Below are positions 54,101-63,128 of a stretch of DNA of 64,000 bases, piece after piece. Position numbers and translations under genes: made by a program. The notes under the pieces were generated by a model. That model was given only the letters and a program-made list of their open reading frames with translations, made no database searches and was not told the DNA's origin. Source of the DNA: BB31 sp964582525 (GTDB taxonomy: Bacteria; Pseudomonadota; Gammaproteobacteria; Beggiatoales; Beggiatoaceae). The stretch is taken from contig CAZOSP010000004.1 in assembly GCA_964582525.1 (NCBI GenBank), forward strand, positions 6,542-70,541, written 5' to 3'. Every line of letters starts with the position of its first letter. Within the stretch, counting starts at the first letter, position 1.

Positions 54101-55665
54101 GGCTTTGCAGCTGAGGATTGCTCAGAGGGGACCCGTTGGGTAAACCCCAGTTGGGTAAACCAAGGCAGAATTTCTTTTTTAATACCATCAAAGAAATACA
54201 GACCGTGACGGGTGCCCAGCCATAAAGTACCCGCCCGATCTCGATAAATGCTGCGCACATTGGCGATTAAACTGCGCGTATCATCGGGTAGGCTGGAATA
54301 GGTGGTAAAGTCATCGCGTTCCGGGTCGAAGCGATTTAAGTAGCCGCCATCGGTGCCGACCCAAATAGAGCCATCCACATCTTGGTGTAATGCGCGAACC
54401 GTGGGGTTTGGCAAAGCCTCCACATAATGCGTGACTTGCTCGCGGTTTTGCGTATAACGACTTAAACCCGCTTGCGTACCCACCCATAATTCGCCATCAA
54501 GGGAAGGCAGAATGGCTAACACATCGCTGTTGATGAGGCTGTTATCGTTATTCGGGTGATGCGTATAGTGGTGAAATTGGTTATAACCCGGATCAACGCG
54601 ATCCAAGCCCTTCTCCGTGCCAACCCAAATACTGCCCGCCCGATCCGCGTACAAAGCCAACACCCGATCATCAGCAAGGCTGTTAGGAAGACTGGCATCA
54701 TGCCGATAATTTTCCCAAGAATTATCTAGCGGATTAAGACGGTATAAACCCTGCCCATCTGTGCCAATCCACAAACAGCCATCGGCATCGCTGGTCAACG
54801 CCCATACCTGAGACAAAGCGTTGAGTTTATATTCAACAAACTGATGGTTAGCGACATCAAAATAATAGAGCGCGTGCATAGTCCCAACCCACAGCGTCTT
54901 GTTTTTATCTTCATGCAGACTGGTGACATTCTGATCGCTTAAATAATGCTCAAAGCGGAAGCCGGTCTCAGTGTCGATTAAGCGATTTAAGCCATTGCCG
55001 TCAGTGCCAACCCACAAAAAACCGCGACTGTCCCTATAAATGGGCCAAATCGATTCGCCGCTGATGCTGTTTTTGTGCGCATCGGGCAGAAATTGCTCAA
55101 TGTGTCCGCTGTTGACATGCAGACGGAACAAGCCGTCATTAAGGGTGCCGATCCACAACACATTGTCTGCTGCATCGCCGCTTAAAGACCACACAGAAGG
55201 ATCGCTCAAGCGGCTCATGCCTTCGGAGAGCAACGGATACCGGATAAAACGATCCCGCTTGCGATCATAGCGATTTAAGCCGTTGCGCGTACCGACCCAC
55301 AAATCGCCATTCAGCGCATACACGCTATACACCGTATTGTGACTTAAACTATAGGGATGATGAGATTGATGGCGAAATTGGCTAAATTTTTTACCAGGCG
55401 TAAAGCTGTCAAAGCGGTTTAAGCCGTCTTCCGTGCCAACCCAGATAAACCCCTGGCTGTCTTGGAAAATCGCGTATAGGGAGCTATGTGATAAACTGTC
55501 ATTGCGAGGCGTGAAATGCTCAAACTTAAGCACAACTTCGGCATTCGCAAAACCCGCGCAGCACAGCAACAGCCACACAGCCGTCAAAGCAAAACGCAAA
55601 CTCGCCCAGACGGTTTTAGGCAGCTTCAAGCCATCTGCAACCTGCCGGAACTGCGAGATTTTCAT
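51091..55665 (-). CDS. Hybrid sensor kinase with two seven-blade propellers
   Basis: 1524 residues from the ATG at 55665, chosen to give a signal peptide (LRFALTAVWLLLCCAGFANA). The periplasmic part has about 14 reg_prop repeats of the type DSQGFIWVGTEDGLNRFD (two seven-blade propellers), then a Y_Y_Y domain (RLLGFDSEWQTIKN, PPGNYVFQVKASN), one TM (WWAYMAYLFALCAVVWKLFL), PAS, HisKA with His1034 in MSHEIRTPMN, HATPase and a receiver with Asp1329 in LILMDMKMPILDG. Such sensors in Bacteroidetes respond to glycans. There is no AraC output here. The last 20 or so codons are repeat-derived (GCAPSSRVRDEKMSRTLHQQ). It is divergent from a CHAT protein by 31 bp. Confidence 0.9.
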   Translation of the reverse strand: MKISQFRQVADGLKLPKTVWASLRFALTAVWLLLCCAGFANAEVVLKFEHFTPRNDSLSHSSLYAIFQDSQGFIWVGTEDGLNRFDSFTPGKKFSQFRHQSHHPYSLSHNTVYSVYALNGDLWVGTRNGLNRYDRKRDRFIRYPLLSEGMSRLSDPSVWSLSGDAADNVLWIGTLNDGLFRLHVNSGHIEQFLPDAHKNSISGESIWPIYRDSRGFLWVGTDGNGLNRLIDTETGFRFEHYLSDQNVTSLHEDKNKTLWVGTMHALYYFDVANHQFVEYKLNALSQVWALTSDADGCLWIGTDGQGLYRLNPLDNSWENYRHDASLPNSLADDRVLALYADRAGSIWVGTEKGLDRVDPGYNQFHHYTHHPNNDNSLINSDVLAILPSLDGELWVGTQAGLSRYTQNREQVTHYVEALPNPTVRALHQDVDGSIWVGTDGGYLNRFDPERDDFTTYSSLPDDTRSLIANVRSIYRDRAGTLWLGTRHGLYFFDGIKKEILPWFTQLGFTQRVPSEQSSAAKPRADQLLSIIDIYEDRQQRLWVSTLEDGVLCFAKDRTQPPLHYQHSPHQKDSLSSNDMTNVLQDQDGTIWISTADSGLNKLLETASADYPSGRFLHYREQPKELQNQGLASDFIRGVLEDDNGYLWLSSFQGISRFAPDAEPTQAFKHYDIADGLQSNIFNSAYAKSHTGELFFGGINGFNSFFPDFFKTNRYPPPVILTHLEISQQNITPNSPDSPLQYPISETDTLTLAHWQNSFNLKFVALNYIQPNKNQYAYRLLGFDSEWQTIKNRQRAFFTKVPPGNYVFQVKASNNEGVWGPVNARLRIIIAPPFWCTWWAYMAYLFALCAVVWKLFLRYREAVQARQQARLNREIEQRKQSEAALHKSEEQYRILVEGTESLVAQIDNKGDFLYVNPAAQALFAVPPQALIGTSLFDFIHAEDQQKSLQALHAWIQQKPGNINFSNRLVSRDHQTRYMLWTIQPALNEQGEVIAFNSIAKDVSELKRIEDELRLAKNQAEQANRAKSEFLANMSHEIRTPMNAILGFTDILLNAQLEARHKEFLHAIETSGKSLLKLINDILDLSKVEAGKLELEYYPAELRTLFEDMRKIFTHKLQEKQLSFSLEIPDDLPQQLLIDETRVRQILLNLIGNAIKFTEQGGISLKIWFDYLAAEKNHIQLSFSVTDTGIGIPKDQQTSIFGAFEQQQNQSHAKYGGTGLGLAISKRLVEVMGGILALQSRPGDGSTFTVMLHKVQVVHGPSETHKHKTAPVPAHTQFAPASLLIADDVPLNRKLLKFYLSAHPFTLLEAENGEQAIAQAKQHHPDLILMDMKMPILDGDAATRLLKNDPQLRHIPVIALTALAMKEDEEEIRVLCDGYLSKPVSKQTLLEMLAQFLPAPTEQSDIAQPGAAEVGAEVKNAPIPEDLLTILQNTHLPTAQAFNAYSSINDIEDFALKIKALAEEYQCQQVLDWAQELYQNTQLFNLAAMQNDLHNFARLLGCAPSSRVRDEKMSRTLHQQETSPDA

Positions 55666-55696
55666 ACGCACATCATTACCCTTTAGGAACTGATTC

Positions 55697-58168
55697 ATGA
55701 ATATAAAAAGTCCTTTGATAACTGCCTTTGTTTTTCTCAGCAGCATTTTATTATCCCCTACCAGTTTTGCCCATGACGCTGCACAGCACGCCTTTTGGCA
55801 GGGTGATTATGGGCAAGCCATCCAGCTTTGGCAAAAAGCCGTCGAAAATTCTACTAACCCGGTCGAACAACTTGACTATCATATTAAAGTTGCCCTCAGT
55901 CAGCGGCAATTGGGGGCTTATACTCGCGCTCAAGAAAGCTTGCAGCAAGCCCGTCAATTATTACAAACCGTCCCTGAAAGCACGCCTGCTTATCCCAGCT
56001 TGGCTGCGCAATTTTATAATGAATACAGCAAGTTAATGCTTTCAAAAGGCAGCCAACACGGGACTGCCGCGCAACAAGCGGTGGCGCAAGCCTTATCCCT
56101 TGCCGAAACCGCATCGCAAGCCGACTTATACGCGCAGGTACTTAATCAACAAGGTAATTTACAAGGTTTGCTGCTCGACTACGAAGCCGCCCTCAACAGC
56201 TATAACGATGCCCTAGAGAGGCTTCCCGCAACACAACATGAGCTGCGCAGTAAAATTCAAATTAACCGAGCGCACAAAATCTACTTATTGGATGTGGATA
56301 ATGCCTATCAGCATGACGATCTGCAACAAGCCTATCAAAATAGCCGCCGCGCAATATTGCAAACGCTGGCTGAGATGCAAGCTTGGCAAGACAGTTACGC
56401 ACAAATTATGGGCTTGATTCGCCTCGCACAATTAGCCGGAGACATTCAGCAACAACTGCCAACCGCCCAGACTGACTTATCGCAAGCCCGCCTGAAAGCC
56501 TTGCAAAAAGCCCTGCGTTTAGCCCAAAACATCCAACAGCCGAGCGCGCTCACTCACGTCTATTTAGCCCTTGCCGACCTTTACCAACAACACGCGCACA
56601 CCGCTCAAGCCTTGCGTCTTAACCGCCAAGCCGTATTTCATGCGCAACAAGCGCGAGACAATAAACTTTTTTATCTCGGATTGCACCAACAAGGACAACT
56701 TTTCCAACAACAAGGCGCGATTGACGAGGCGATCAAAGCCTACCAACAAGCCACTGAAAAACTCACCCCGATTCGCCTACGCGATGCACAAACCGGTTAT
56801 TGCAATATCCAACAAAGCTTCCGTGAACGCATCGCCCCGGTCTATTTTGAACTCGCTGATTTACTGTTACAACAAGCCGCACAAACCGCAGATGTGGCAC
56901 AAAAACACGCCCTGTTGAAACGCGCCCGAGACAGTATTGAATCCTTCAAAGGCGCGGAATTACAGGCCTATTATCGAGACGACTGCATCACCCTTCATAC
57001 CTCCACACCCGCCGACCAACAACTGGATGCGCATTCCGTCGTGTTATATCCGATTTCCCTGCCCAATCGACTAGAATTGCTGCTCAGTTTTAATCAGCAC
57101 ATAGAACAAGTGACGGTGCCCGTCAGCCAACAACAACTCACGCAAACCGCCGCCTTATTTTTATCCCCTCTGCGCAGTCACCCCAACCCAGAATTACAGG
57201 AACGCAGCCGTGATTCGCGGGGTGTCAGTCGCGGCGTGAGTCGCGGCGACAGCGAATCTCTCTACCAAGACCTTTGCGTCCCCCAAGCACGCGGCAGTCT
57301 CTCACTGCCCCCCGCCGCCTTACGCTTCCAACAACCCGCCCAACAACTCTATGACTGGCTCATAGCCCCGTTGCAAAACAGCTTACAACAACACGCCATA
57401 GACACCCTCATCATCGCACCGGACGGCGCATTACGCACCATCCCCTTTGCCGCCCTACGCAATGGGGAACATTTTTTAATCGAAAAATACGCCCTCGCGG
57501 TGATTCCCAGCCTCTCCCTAAGCCGTCGTCAAACACACAGCAAACCAAACCCCTCAAGCATCCTCATAGCAGGTTTATCCGAAGCGCGACACGGCTTTGC
57601 CGAAATCCCTTGCGTAGAATACGAAATCAACAGCCTCCATGAATTACTCAAGCCGCAGCATCAACCCTTGCTCAACCAAAGCTTCCTGAAAGCCAATCTA
57701 CAGCAGCAATTAACCGACAAGGATTATCGCTTCGTACACATCGCCACACATGGACAATTCAGTGCCAATCTGGCGCACACCTTCATTCTCACCTACGACC
57801 AGACCCTGCCCCTGAACGCCTTAGAAAAACTCATGAAATCCTCCAAAGTACGCAAACACCCCATCGAACTGTTGACCTTAAGTGCCTGCGAAACCGCTGC
57901 TGGCGATGACAAAGCCGCGCTGGGTTTAGCCGGTGTCGCCCTAAAAGCGGGTGTTAATAGTGCGCTGGCAAGTCTCTGGCAAGTTGACGACGAAGCCACA
58001 CCCACCCTTGTTTTAGAATTTTATAAACAGCTCATGCAGCACCCAGAACGTGGCAAAGCACGCGCTTTACAACAAGCGCAAAGTAGGCTATTGCAACAAC
58101 CAGCATTTGCCGCTTACCGGCATCCTTACTTCTGGGCAGCGTTTTTATTGATAGGGGATTGGTTGTAG
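55697..58168 (+). CDS. Secreted TPR-CHAT caspase-like protein
   Basis: 823 residues. Signal peptide ITAFVFLSSILLSPTSFA, then TPR-like helical repeats over about 25-450 (for example YGQAIQLWQKAVENS, AYTRAQESLQQARQLL, AIDEAIKAYQQATEKL). The C-terminal CHAT domain (about 550-823) has the catalytic pair His685 in HIATHGQFS and Cys731 in LSACETAAGD, plus LGLAGVALKAGVNSALASLW. CHAT proteases cleave partner proteins in response to a signal. A short tandem RGVSRGVSRGDS lies in the linker. It faces the giant kinase with only 31 bp between the starts, which suggests joint control. Confidence 0.9.
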   Translation: MNIKSPLITAFVFLSSILLSPTSFAHDAAQHAFWQGDYGQAIQLWQKAVENSTNPVEQLDYHIKVALSQRQLGAYTRAQESLQQARQLLQTVPESTPAYPSLAAQFYNEYSKLMLSKGSQHGTAAQQAVAQALSLAETASQADLYAQVLNQQGNLQGLLLDYEAALNSYNDALERLPATQHELRSKIQINRAHKIYLLDVDNAYQHDDLQQAYQNSRRAILQTLAEMQAWQDSYAQIMGLIRLAQLAGDIQQQLPTAQTDLSQARLKALQKALRLAQNIQQPSALTHVYLALADLYQQHAHTAQALRLNRQAVFHAQQARDNKLFYLGLHQQGQLFQQQGAIDEAIKAYQQATEKLTPIRLRDAQTGYCNIQQSFRERIAPVYFELADLLLQQAAQTADVAQKHALLKRARDSIESFKGAELQAYYRDDCITLHTSTPADQQLDAHSVVLYPISLPNRLELLLSFNQHIEQVTVPVSQQQLTQTAALFLSPLRSHPNPELQERSRDSRGVSRGVSRGDSESLYQDLCVPQARGSLSLPPAALRFQQPAQQLYDWLIAPLQNSLQQHAIDTLIIAPDGALRTIPFAALRNGEHFLIEKYALAVIPSLSLSRRQTHSKPNPSSILIAGLSEARHGFAEIPCVEYEINSLHELLKPQHQPLLNQSFLKANLQQQLTDKDYRFVHIATHGQFSANLAHTFILTYDQTLPLNALEKLMKSSKVRKHPIELLTLSACETAAGDDKAALGLAGVALKAGVNSALASLWQVDDEATPTLVLEFYKQLMQHPERGKARALQQAQSRLLQQPAFAAYRHPYFWAAFLLIGDWL

Positions 58169-58199
58169 GTCACTCAAGTGACGCGGGGGGTGTTTTTGT

Positions 58200-58257
58200 G
58201 ACCGTTCAGCCCGCCGCGCTAAACCTGACAGGTCTTGAAGTCCTGTCAGGTTTTTTC
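58200..58257. terminator. Palindrome/terminator after the CHAT gene
   Basis: AAACCTGACAGG-TCTTGAAGT-CCTGTCAGGTTTTTT, a long stem followed by T residues. Same family as 30147-30222 and 62590-62651, led by CCGTTCAGC. Confidence 0.7.
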
Positions 58258-58297
58258 TGGGTCATTATTTTACCGAACGAGGTTTTTCAAGATTAAC

Positions 58298-59548
58298 ATG
58301 CACTTTCAAACAGATTCCGATGTCATCATCATTGGTGGCGGCTTGGTCGGCTTGACCTTAGCCCGCGCCTTATTGCGGGGTGGTTTGCGCGTTATTTTGC
58401 TGGATAACAGCGATGCGCCCGCGCCCACATCCGTGGCTTTGCATGACAGCACTTATGACCAACGGGTATTTGCCATCAACCGCGCTTCGGAAAATATTTT
58501 CCGCGCCCTGCCCAGTCGCCATGGCAGCGTCTGGGCAGGAATGCAGGCGCAGCGCATCAGTCCCTATCACGACATGCACGTCTGGGAAACAAGCGGCGCG
58601 ATTCATTTTAGCTGTCTGGATATTCAAGAAGAAAATCTAGGGCATATCATTGAGCAGCAGGTGCTGCTAGTCGCCTTGCAGGAAGCTTTACAAGATTGTG
58701 ATAATTTGCAGATTTTACGCCCTGCGCAGTGGCAAAGTTTCAGCACATATAATGATTATATTGAACTGCATTTGGCGCATGGTCAGCGTTTAACCGCTGC
58801 GTTACTGATTGGCGCAGATGGGGCGCATTCACAAGTGCGCGAGCAAGCCGGCATTGGCTGGGCAAGCCGCGATTATGGGCATCACGCAGTGGTGGCTACA
58901 GTGCGTACTGAATTGCCGCATAAAAAAACCGCTTGGCAGCGTTTTCTGCCGAGCGGTCCACTGGCATTTTTGCCCTTAAGCGAGCCGCATAGCTGTTCGA
59001 TTGTCTGGAGTACCCACCCAAACGCGGCGCAAAAACGACTCAATATGTCCGAGCAAGATTTTCGAGAGGCTTTAGGGCGGGCTTTTGCAGAAAAACTCGG
59101 TCGCATAGAGCAGCTACACAAACCAGCGGTATATCCTTTAGTGCGCCGTCATGCCAAACACTATGTGCAACCCCGTTTAGCATTAGTCGGCGATGCCTTG
59201 CGCACCCTTCATCCACTAGCCGGGCAGGGTGTCAACATGGGCTTGCTGGATGCCGCGACGCTGGCGGAAGTATTGATTGAAGCGCGGGAAAAACGCCACG
59301 ATCTGGGCAATTACTGGGTGTTGCGCCGCTACGAGCGGTGGCGCAAAGCGCATAATCTGCTCATGCTAGGCGCGATGGACGGCTTTAAGTCTTTATTTAG
59401 TAATGGCTTTATGCCGTTCAGTCTAGTGCGTAACTTAGGCTTAGACTGGGCAGATAAAAACACCTTGTTGAAACAGCAAATAATGTTGCAAGCCATGGGC
59501 ATACAGGGCGACACGCCTCAATTAGCACGTTTTTCTGGGAGCGGCTAA
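58298..59548 (+). CDS. UbiH/UbiF/VisC-type FAD-dependent hydroxylase
   Basis: 416 residues from the ATG at 58298; a frame from 58235 begins inside the terminator. It has the FAD-binding VIIIGGGLVGLTLARALLRGG, a DG-type motif IGADGAHSQVREQAG, and the C-terminal GDALRTLHPLAGQGVNMGLLDA. These proteins hydroxylate the ubiquinone ring at C1, C5 or C6; the position is not decided here. FAINRASENIF is typical of the family. Confidence 0.9.
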   Translation: MHFQTDSDVIIIGGGLVGLTLARALLRGGLRVILLDNSDAPAPTSVALHDSTYDQRVFAINRASENIFRALPSRHGSVWAGMQAQRISPYHDMHVWETSGAIHFSCLDIQEENLGHIIEQQVLLVALQEALQDCDNLQILRPAQWQSFSTYNDYIELHLAHGQRLTAALLIGADGAHSQVREQAGIGWASRDYGHHAVVATVRTELPHKKTAWQRFLPSGPLAFLPLSEPHSCSIVWSTHPNAAQKRLNMSEQDFREALGRAFAEKLGRIEQLHKPAVYPLVRRHAKHYVQPRLALVGDALRTLHPLAGQGVNMGLLDAATLAEVLIEAREKRHDLGNYWVLRRYERWRKAHNLLMLGAMDGFKSLFSNGFMPFSLVRNLGLDWADKNTLLKQQIMLQAMGIQGDTPQLARFSGSG

Positions 59549-59793
59549 GTGGAGTGATGAAAATTCCCCCACCTAAGAAACACAAACCGATCCTATTTTT
59601 ATTCCCAACAACAGGCGGAAAAAGCCTGTCGTCTTTTGGCTTGTACCGTCTCGCCAAGATGCTTTTGTACTCATGTTTGTATTCCCTTTAATGGCTAGAC
59701 CTTATTTTTACAAAATTTCTCCTTAGGTGTTGGTCTAGTTTTTGGGGTCCACTATACTAAGACGCGGCTAAGTTAAGGCGCGGCGGTGGCTGG
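59549..59793. other. Spacer with IS-end-like inverted repeat
   Basis: A pair TAGACC ... GGTCTA around 59694-59738, followed by TTTTTGGGGTCCACTATA, looks like the remnant of an insertion end. No gene is visible. Confidence 0.3.
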
Positions 59794-61077
59794 TTATAAT
59801 CGCCATAATCTCAAACGGGGCGGAATGATGTCGCGTGGCATCACGCCTTTGACATCCATGAGTACGCCGCCTTGCGGGTCAAACAGGGCTTGCACATACT
59901 GCCAACCGCCTTCGATGTATTCACGATGGGCGACGGCTAAAATCACGCATTGCGCGGGTTTTAGTGCTTCGTCTGGCACAACTTGTATGCCGTGTTCGCG
60001 CTTCGCGTCTTCGGCATCTACATGTGGATCATGGACTTGCACCTTAATACCGCGTTTTTGCAGAATTTGCACAATATCCACCACGCGGGTGTTGCGTAAA
60101 TCCGGCACATTTTCTTTGAAGGATAAACCCAGCACTGTAATCGTGCTTTCGGGAATCAGATAACCGCTGGATACCAGATTATCCACCGCACGGGTCGCAA
60201 TAAATTCGCCCATGCTGTCGTTAAGCAAACGTCCGGAGCGGATGAGTTGCGCGTCGTAACCGACTTGATGCGCCTTGTTGATGAGATAATAGGGATCAAT
60301 GCCTATACAGTGTCCGCCGACTAAACCGGGTTTGAAGGGCAGAAAATTCCATTTGCTGCCGGCAGCGGCTAACACGTCATGCGTGTCTATGCTGAGTCGG
60401 TCAAAAATTTTCGCTAACTCATTGACTATCGCAATATTTAAGTCGCGCTGGGTGTTTTCGATGACTTTCGCGGCTTCGGCTACTTTAATTGTTGGCGCAC
60501 GGTGTACGCCCGCCGTTACTACGGATTCGTACACCGCGGCGACAGTATCCAAGGTGTCAGCATCCAAGCCTGAGACGATTTTGATGGTGTTGCTGAAGCT
60601 GTGTTCTTTATCGCCGGGGTTGATGCGCTCTGGCGAGTAGCCGACTGAGAAATCGCTGCCGCAGCTTAAGCCGCAACAGCGTTCTAACACCGGGATACAA
60701 ACTTCTTCGGTGGCCCCTGGATAGACAGTTGATTCATAGACTACGATGTCGCCTGTTTTTAGCACACTGCCGACGCTTTTCGAGGCACGCAATACCGGCA
60801 TTAAATCGGGACTTTTATCCTCATCCACCGGGGTAGGCACAGCGATAATGAAAAAGTCCGCGTCTTTTAAGTCTTCCTGTCGGTCGGTGTAAAAGATATT
60901 GGCAGCGTGTAACTCTTCACTGCTCACTTCTTCGGTGCGATCATGTCCGCCTTGCAGTTCTAAAATGCGTTGCGGGTCTTTGTCAAACCCAATCACGCGC
61001 CCGTGCTTGGAAAATGCGACAGCGGCGGGTAAGCCGACATAACCTAAACCAATCACAGCGACTTTACGTGGGTGCAT
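59794..61077 (-). CDS. UDP-N-acetylhexosamine 6-dehydrogenase (WbpA/TviB type)
   Basis: 427 residues. The NAD-binding VAVIGLGYVGLPAAVAFSK, ESTVYPGATEEV, SPERINPGDKEHS, the central AKVIENTQRDLNIAIVNE and the catalytic Cys in VGGHCIGIDPYYL are all present. The length and NTQRDLNIA segment match Vi-type/WbpA enzymes rather than UDP-glucose dehydrogenase. It makes a uronic acid sugar nucleotide for capsule or O-antigen. The glycosyltransferase 130 bp upstream on the same strand fits this. MHPRK is the start. Confidence 0.9.
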   Translation of the reverse strand: MHPRKVAVIGLGYVGLPAAVAFSKHGRVIGFDKDPQRILELQGGHDRTEEVSSEELHAANIFYTDRQEDLKDADFFIIAVPTPVDEDKSPDLMPVLRASKSVGSVLKTGDIVVYESTVYPGATEEVCIPVLERCCGLSCGSDFSVGYSPERINPGDKEHSFSNTIKIVSGLDADTLDTVAAVYESVVTAGVHRAPTIKVAEAAKVIENTQRDLNIAIVNELAKIFDRLSIDTHDVLAAAGSKWNFLPFKPGLVGGHCIGIDPYYLINKAHQVGYDAQLIRSGRLLNDSMGEFIATRAVDNLVSSGYLIPESTITVLGLSFKENVPDLRNTRVVDIVQILQKRGIKVQVHDPHVDAEDAKREHGIQVVPDEALKPAQCVILAVAHREYIEGGWQYVQALFDPQGGVLMDVKGVMPRDIIPPRLRLWRL

Positions 61078-61210
61078 ACAGGCTCCTAATTAGGGGTTAT
61101 TTAATAGCTGAGTGCTGTTGCAGGGTGAAGCCGCAGCTACACGGTGTACTGCGGTTTGGGTTTGCTACGCCACTGCGCACAAGCTGATAAGTGAGTACAG
61201 CGTATAGGCT

Positions 61211-62119
61211 TTAAGTTCGTTTAGTAGAAATAGGTGAGGGCGGGGAGACAAAGGGCAGCAGGCGAGCAAGTTGTTCTTGGCGTAAAAAGGCGCGGGCTTC
61301 GGGCGGGATTGCGGCGCGCTCGCCTTTGAGTTTTGCTTGCATAAATCCCCAAAAACGATACAGGCTACCTAACACATAGGGTTTTTCGCGTACCCGACTG
61401 AGACATTTGACCAATTCAAACAACGGATGGTAACCAAAAGAGTTTTCCAAATAACCCTGGCGGATACGCGCTTTGAGCAAAGAACTTTGTTCGGTGCCAG
61501 TCAAGCGATGGTGCATGACTTCTAATTCGCTAAAAGTTTGCACTTTCCAGCCGTACAAACGCGCCATAATATCCGCTAACGCATCTATGCCGCCACGCGG
61601 CAGCGGACGATAGCCGCCAATTTGTTCAAAGCACTCGCGGCGAAATAACTGCACAGCCCCCGCCACATTCAAATGCGTAGCATTATGCTGAGGAATAATG
61701 ACTCCATTGTGATCTTCGACAATCACCCCGCCACCCACGCCGAGCTGTTCATCCGCCGCGAAGCGTTGTAGCATTTGCGCGAAATAATCTGGCGCGAAAC
61801 TCACATCCGCATCTAAATTACCCATTAAATCATAGCGCAAGCCATCCATTTGTTGAGCCGCAGCGTGTAGCGCATAGGCTTTGGAAGCAAATGCTCGCGC
61901 CTCTTGTTGAGGCTCAGTACGCAGATAATGAATGAAGTCGTATTTTGCCGCATAGTGTTGGATGATGTCATCCGTTTCATCGGTTGAGCCATCGCTGACC
62001 ACCACCCATTTGAGCGGTTTATGCGTTTGATGAACAACCGAATCTAAAGTACCGCGAATATACCCTGCCTCATTGCGGGCGGGAGTGAGCAAAACGTAGG
62101 TCAGCGTGGGTGTCAACAT
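61211..62119 (-). CDS. Family 2 glycosyltransferase
   Basis: 302 residues from the ATG at 62119; a longer frame runs into RNase P RNA. It is GT-A type: VLLTPARNEAGYIRGTLDSVV, VVVSDGSTDETDDII, the DXD-like GNLDADVSFAPDYF and an ADIMARLYGW acceptor-site loop. No membrane helices are clear. The acceptor is unknown, likely a surface polysaccharide given the UDP-sugar dehydrogenase downstream. Confidence 0.88.
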   Translation of the reverse strand: MLTPTLTYVLLTPARNEAGYIRGTLDSVVHQTHKPLKWVVVSDGSTDETDDIIQHYAAKYDFIHYLRTEPQQEARAFASKAYALHAAAQQMDGLRYDLMGNLDADVSFAPDYFAQMLQRFAADEQLGVGGGVIVEDHNGVIIPQHNATHLNVAGAVQLFRRECFEQIGGYRPLPRGGIDALADIMARLYGWKVQTFSELEVMHHRLTGTEQSSLLKARIRQGYLENSFGYHPLFELVKCLSRVREKPYVLGSLYRFWGFMQAKLKGERAAIPPEARAFLRQEQLARLLPFVSPPSPISTKRT

Positions 62120-62157
62120 GCTATGCAACCATTCAGGTGTTCGTCTAAAGAAGAAAA

Positions 62158-62524
62158 TAAGTTGGTCTATAAGCCGGGTTCTGTCTATTTGCCAAAGCAA
62201 ACGAGGCAATCATTCATCTGGGGTACATGTCGCCATGCCTCTCAAGCAACCTACCCGGAAGCGACGCGGACCACGCTTTAGCTTTCGCCAGCCTCCCTAT
62301 TTGGTTTTGCTCCGAGTGGGGTTTACCCTGCCACTGCTGTTGCCAGTAGCGCGGTGCGCTCTTACCGCACCATTTCACCCTTACCCGCTGACTCGCGGGC
62401 GGTATTTTTTCTGTGGCACTTTCCGTAGGCTCGCGCCTCCCAGACGTTATCTGGCACTCTGTCCTGTGGAGCCCGGACTTTCCTCGACGGGTTCAAGCCC
62501 CGCCGCGATTGCCCAACCAACTTA
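62158..62524 (-). ncRNA. rnpB: RNase P RNA component (class A)
   Basis: About 367 bases on the minus strand. The 5' helix AAGTTGGTTGGGCAATCGC pairs with the 3' end CTTATAGACCAACTT. The conserved GAGGAAAGTCCGGGCTCC and the 3' block GGCTTATAGACC are present. Ends are set by pairing, plus or minus a few bases. Confidence 0.95.
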
Positions 62525-62762
62525 AGTGCTTAGATTAACAGATTCAGCATCAATTTTTTAGTCAATCACTTAAAATAACCACCTGCCAAGTAACCGTTCA
62601 GCCCCTCCGCGCAAGACCTGTCAGGTTTTTGCTGAGAGGGCTGTGAATGCTTAACCTGCCAAGCTAGGGACCTGACACTCCAAAATCGGAAAAATTCACC
62701 GCGAGCCGTATAAACGCGATCAACGCAAGCAGCGATACACAAACTTAAAGGAGATTCATTAT
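62525..62762. other. Spacer with palindrome and repeat unit
   Basis: 62590-62651 carries CCGTTCAGC, AGACCTGTCAGGTTTTT and GAGAGGGCTGTGAATGCT, a decayed copy of the repeat at 30147 and 58200. The promoters of rnpB and of the MazG-like gene should lie here. Confidence 0.5.
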
Positions 62763-63098
62763 ATGGATAATCATGATTCTTACCAGCAGATGCTACAAGC
62801 AGTGCAAGCTTTTCATAATAAACATGATTTTAAGAATACCGGCGGAGAAGATTTAATCTATCGCATCGCCTTGATGACAGAAGAATTAGGCGAAATTGCC
62901 GAATGCGTCACCAAAGGCAAAGCCACCACTGAATTGGCAGAAGAAACCGCCGATTTACTGATTTTGTTAATAGGCACTGCGATTGCCGCCGATTTTGATC
63001 TGCATCAGGCTTTTTGGGATAAGATGGCGAAACTCGACAAGCGCGAGTCACGTATGATCGATGGACGCATTCGCGTCTCAGCATTTGCTGATGCTTGA
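62763..63098 (+). CDS. MazG-like nucleotide pyrophosphohydrolase
   Basis: 111 residues with AAGGAGA 8 bp before the ATG. It has the all-alpha NTP-PPase pattern EELGEIAECV then ETADLLILLIGTAIAAD, giving the ExxE...ExxD metal site. It removes pyrophosphate from a nucleoside triphosphate, probably a non-canonical one. It has no fused second domain. It precedes gmhB by 31 bp. Confidence 0.85.
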   Translation: MDNHDSYQQMLQAVQAFHNKHDFKNTGGEDLIYRIALMTEELGEIAECVTKGKATTELAEETADLLILLIGTAIAADFDLHQAFWDKMAKLDKRESRMIDGRIRVSAFADA

Positions 63099-63128
63099 TA
63101 ACCCCTTTAATCTGTAGATGTTTTTATT

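Noticed and set aside
57220..57255. Tandem RGVSRGVS in the CHAT protein as a frameshift or slippage site
   Set aside because: The repeat keeps the frame and the CHAT domain continues normally after it.
62106..62525. 139-codon plus-strand frame
   Set aside because: It is antisense to RNase P RNA and the glycosyltransferase start; its composition follows the RNA.
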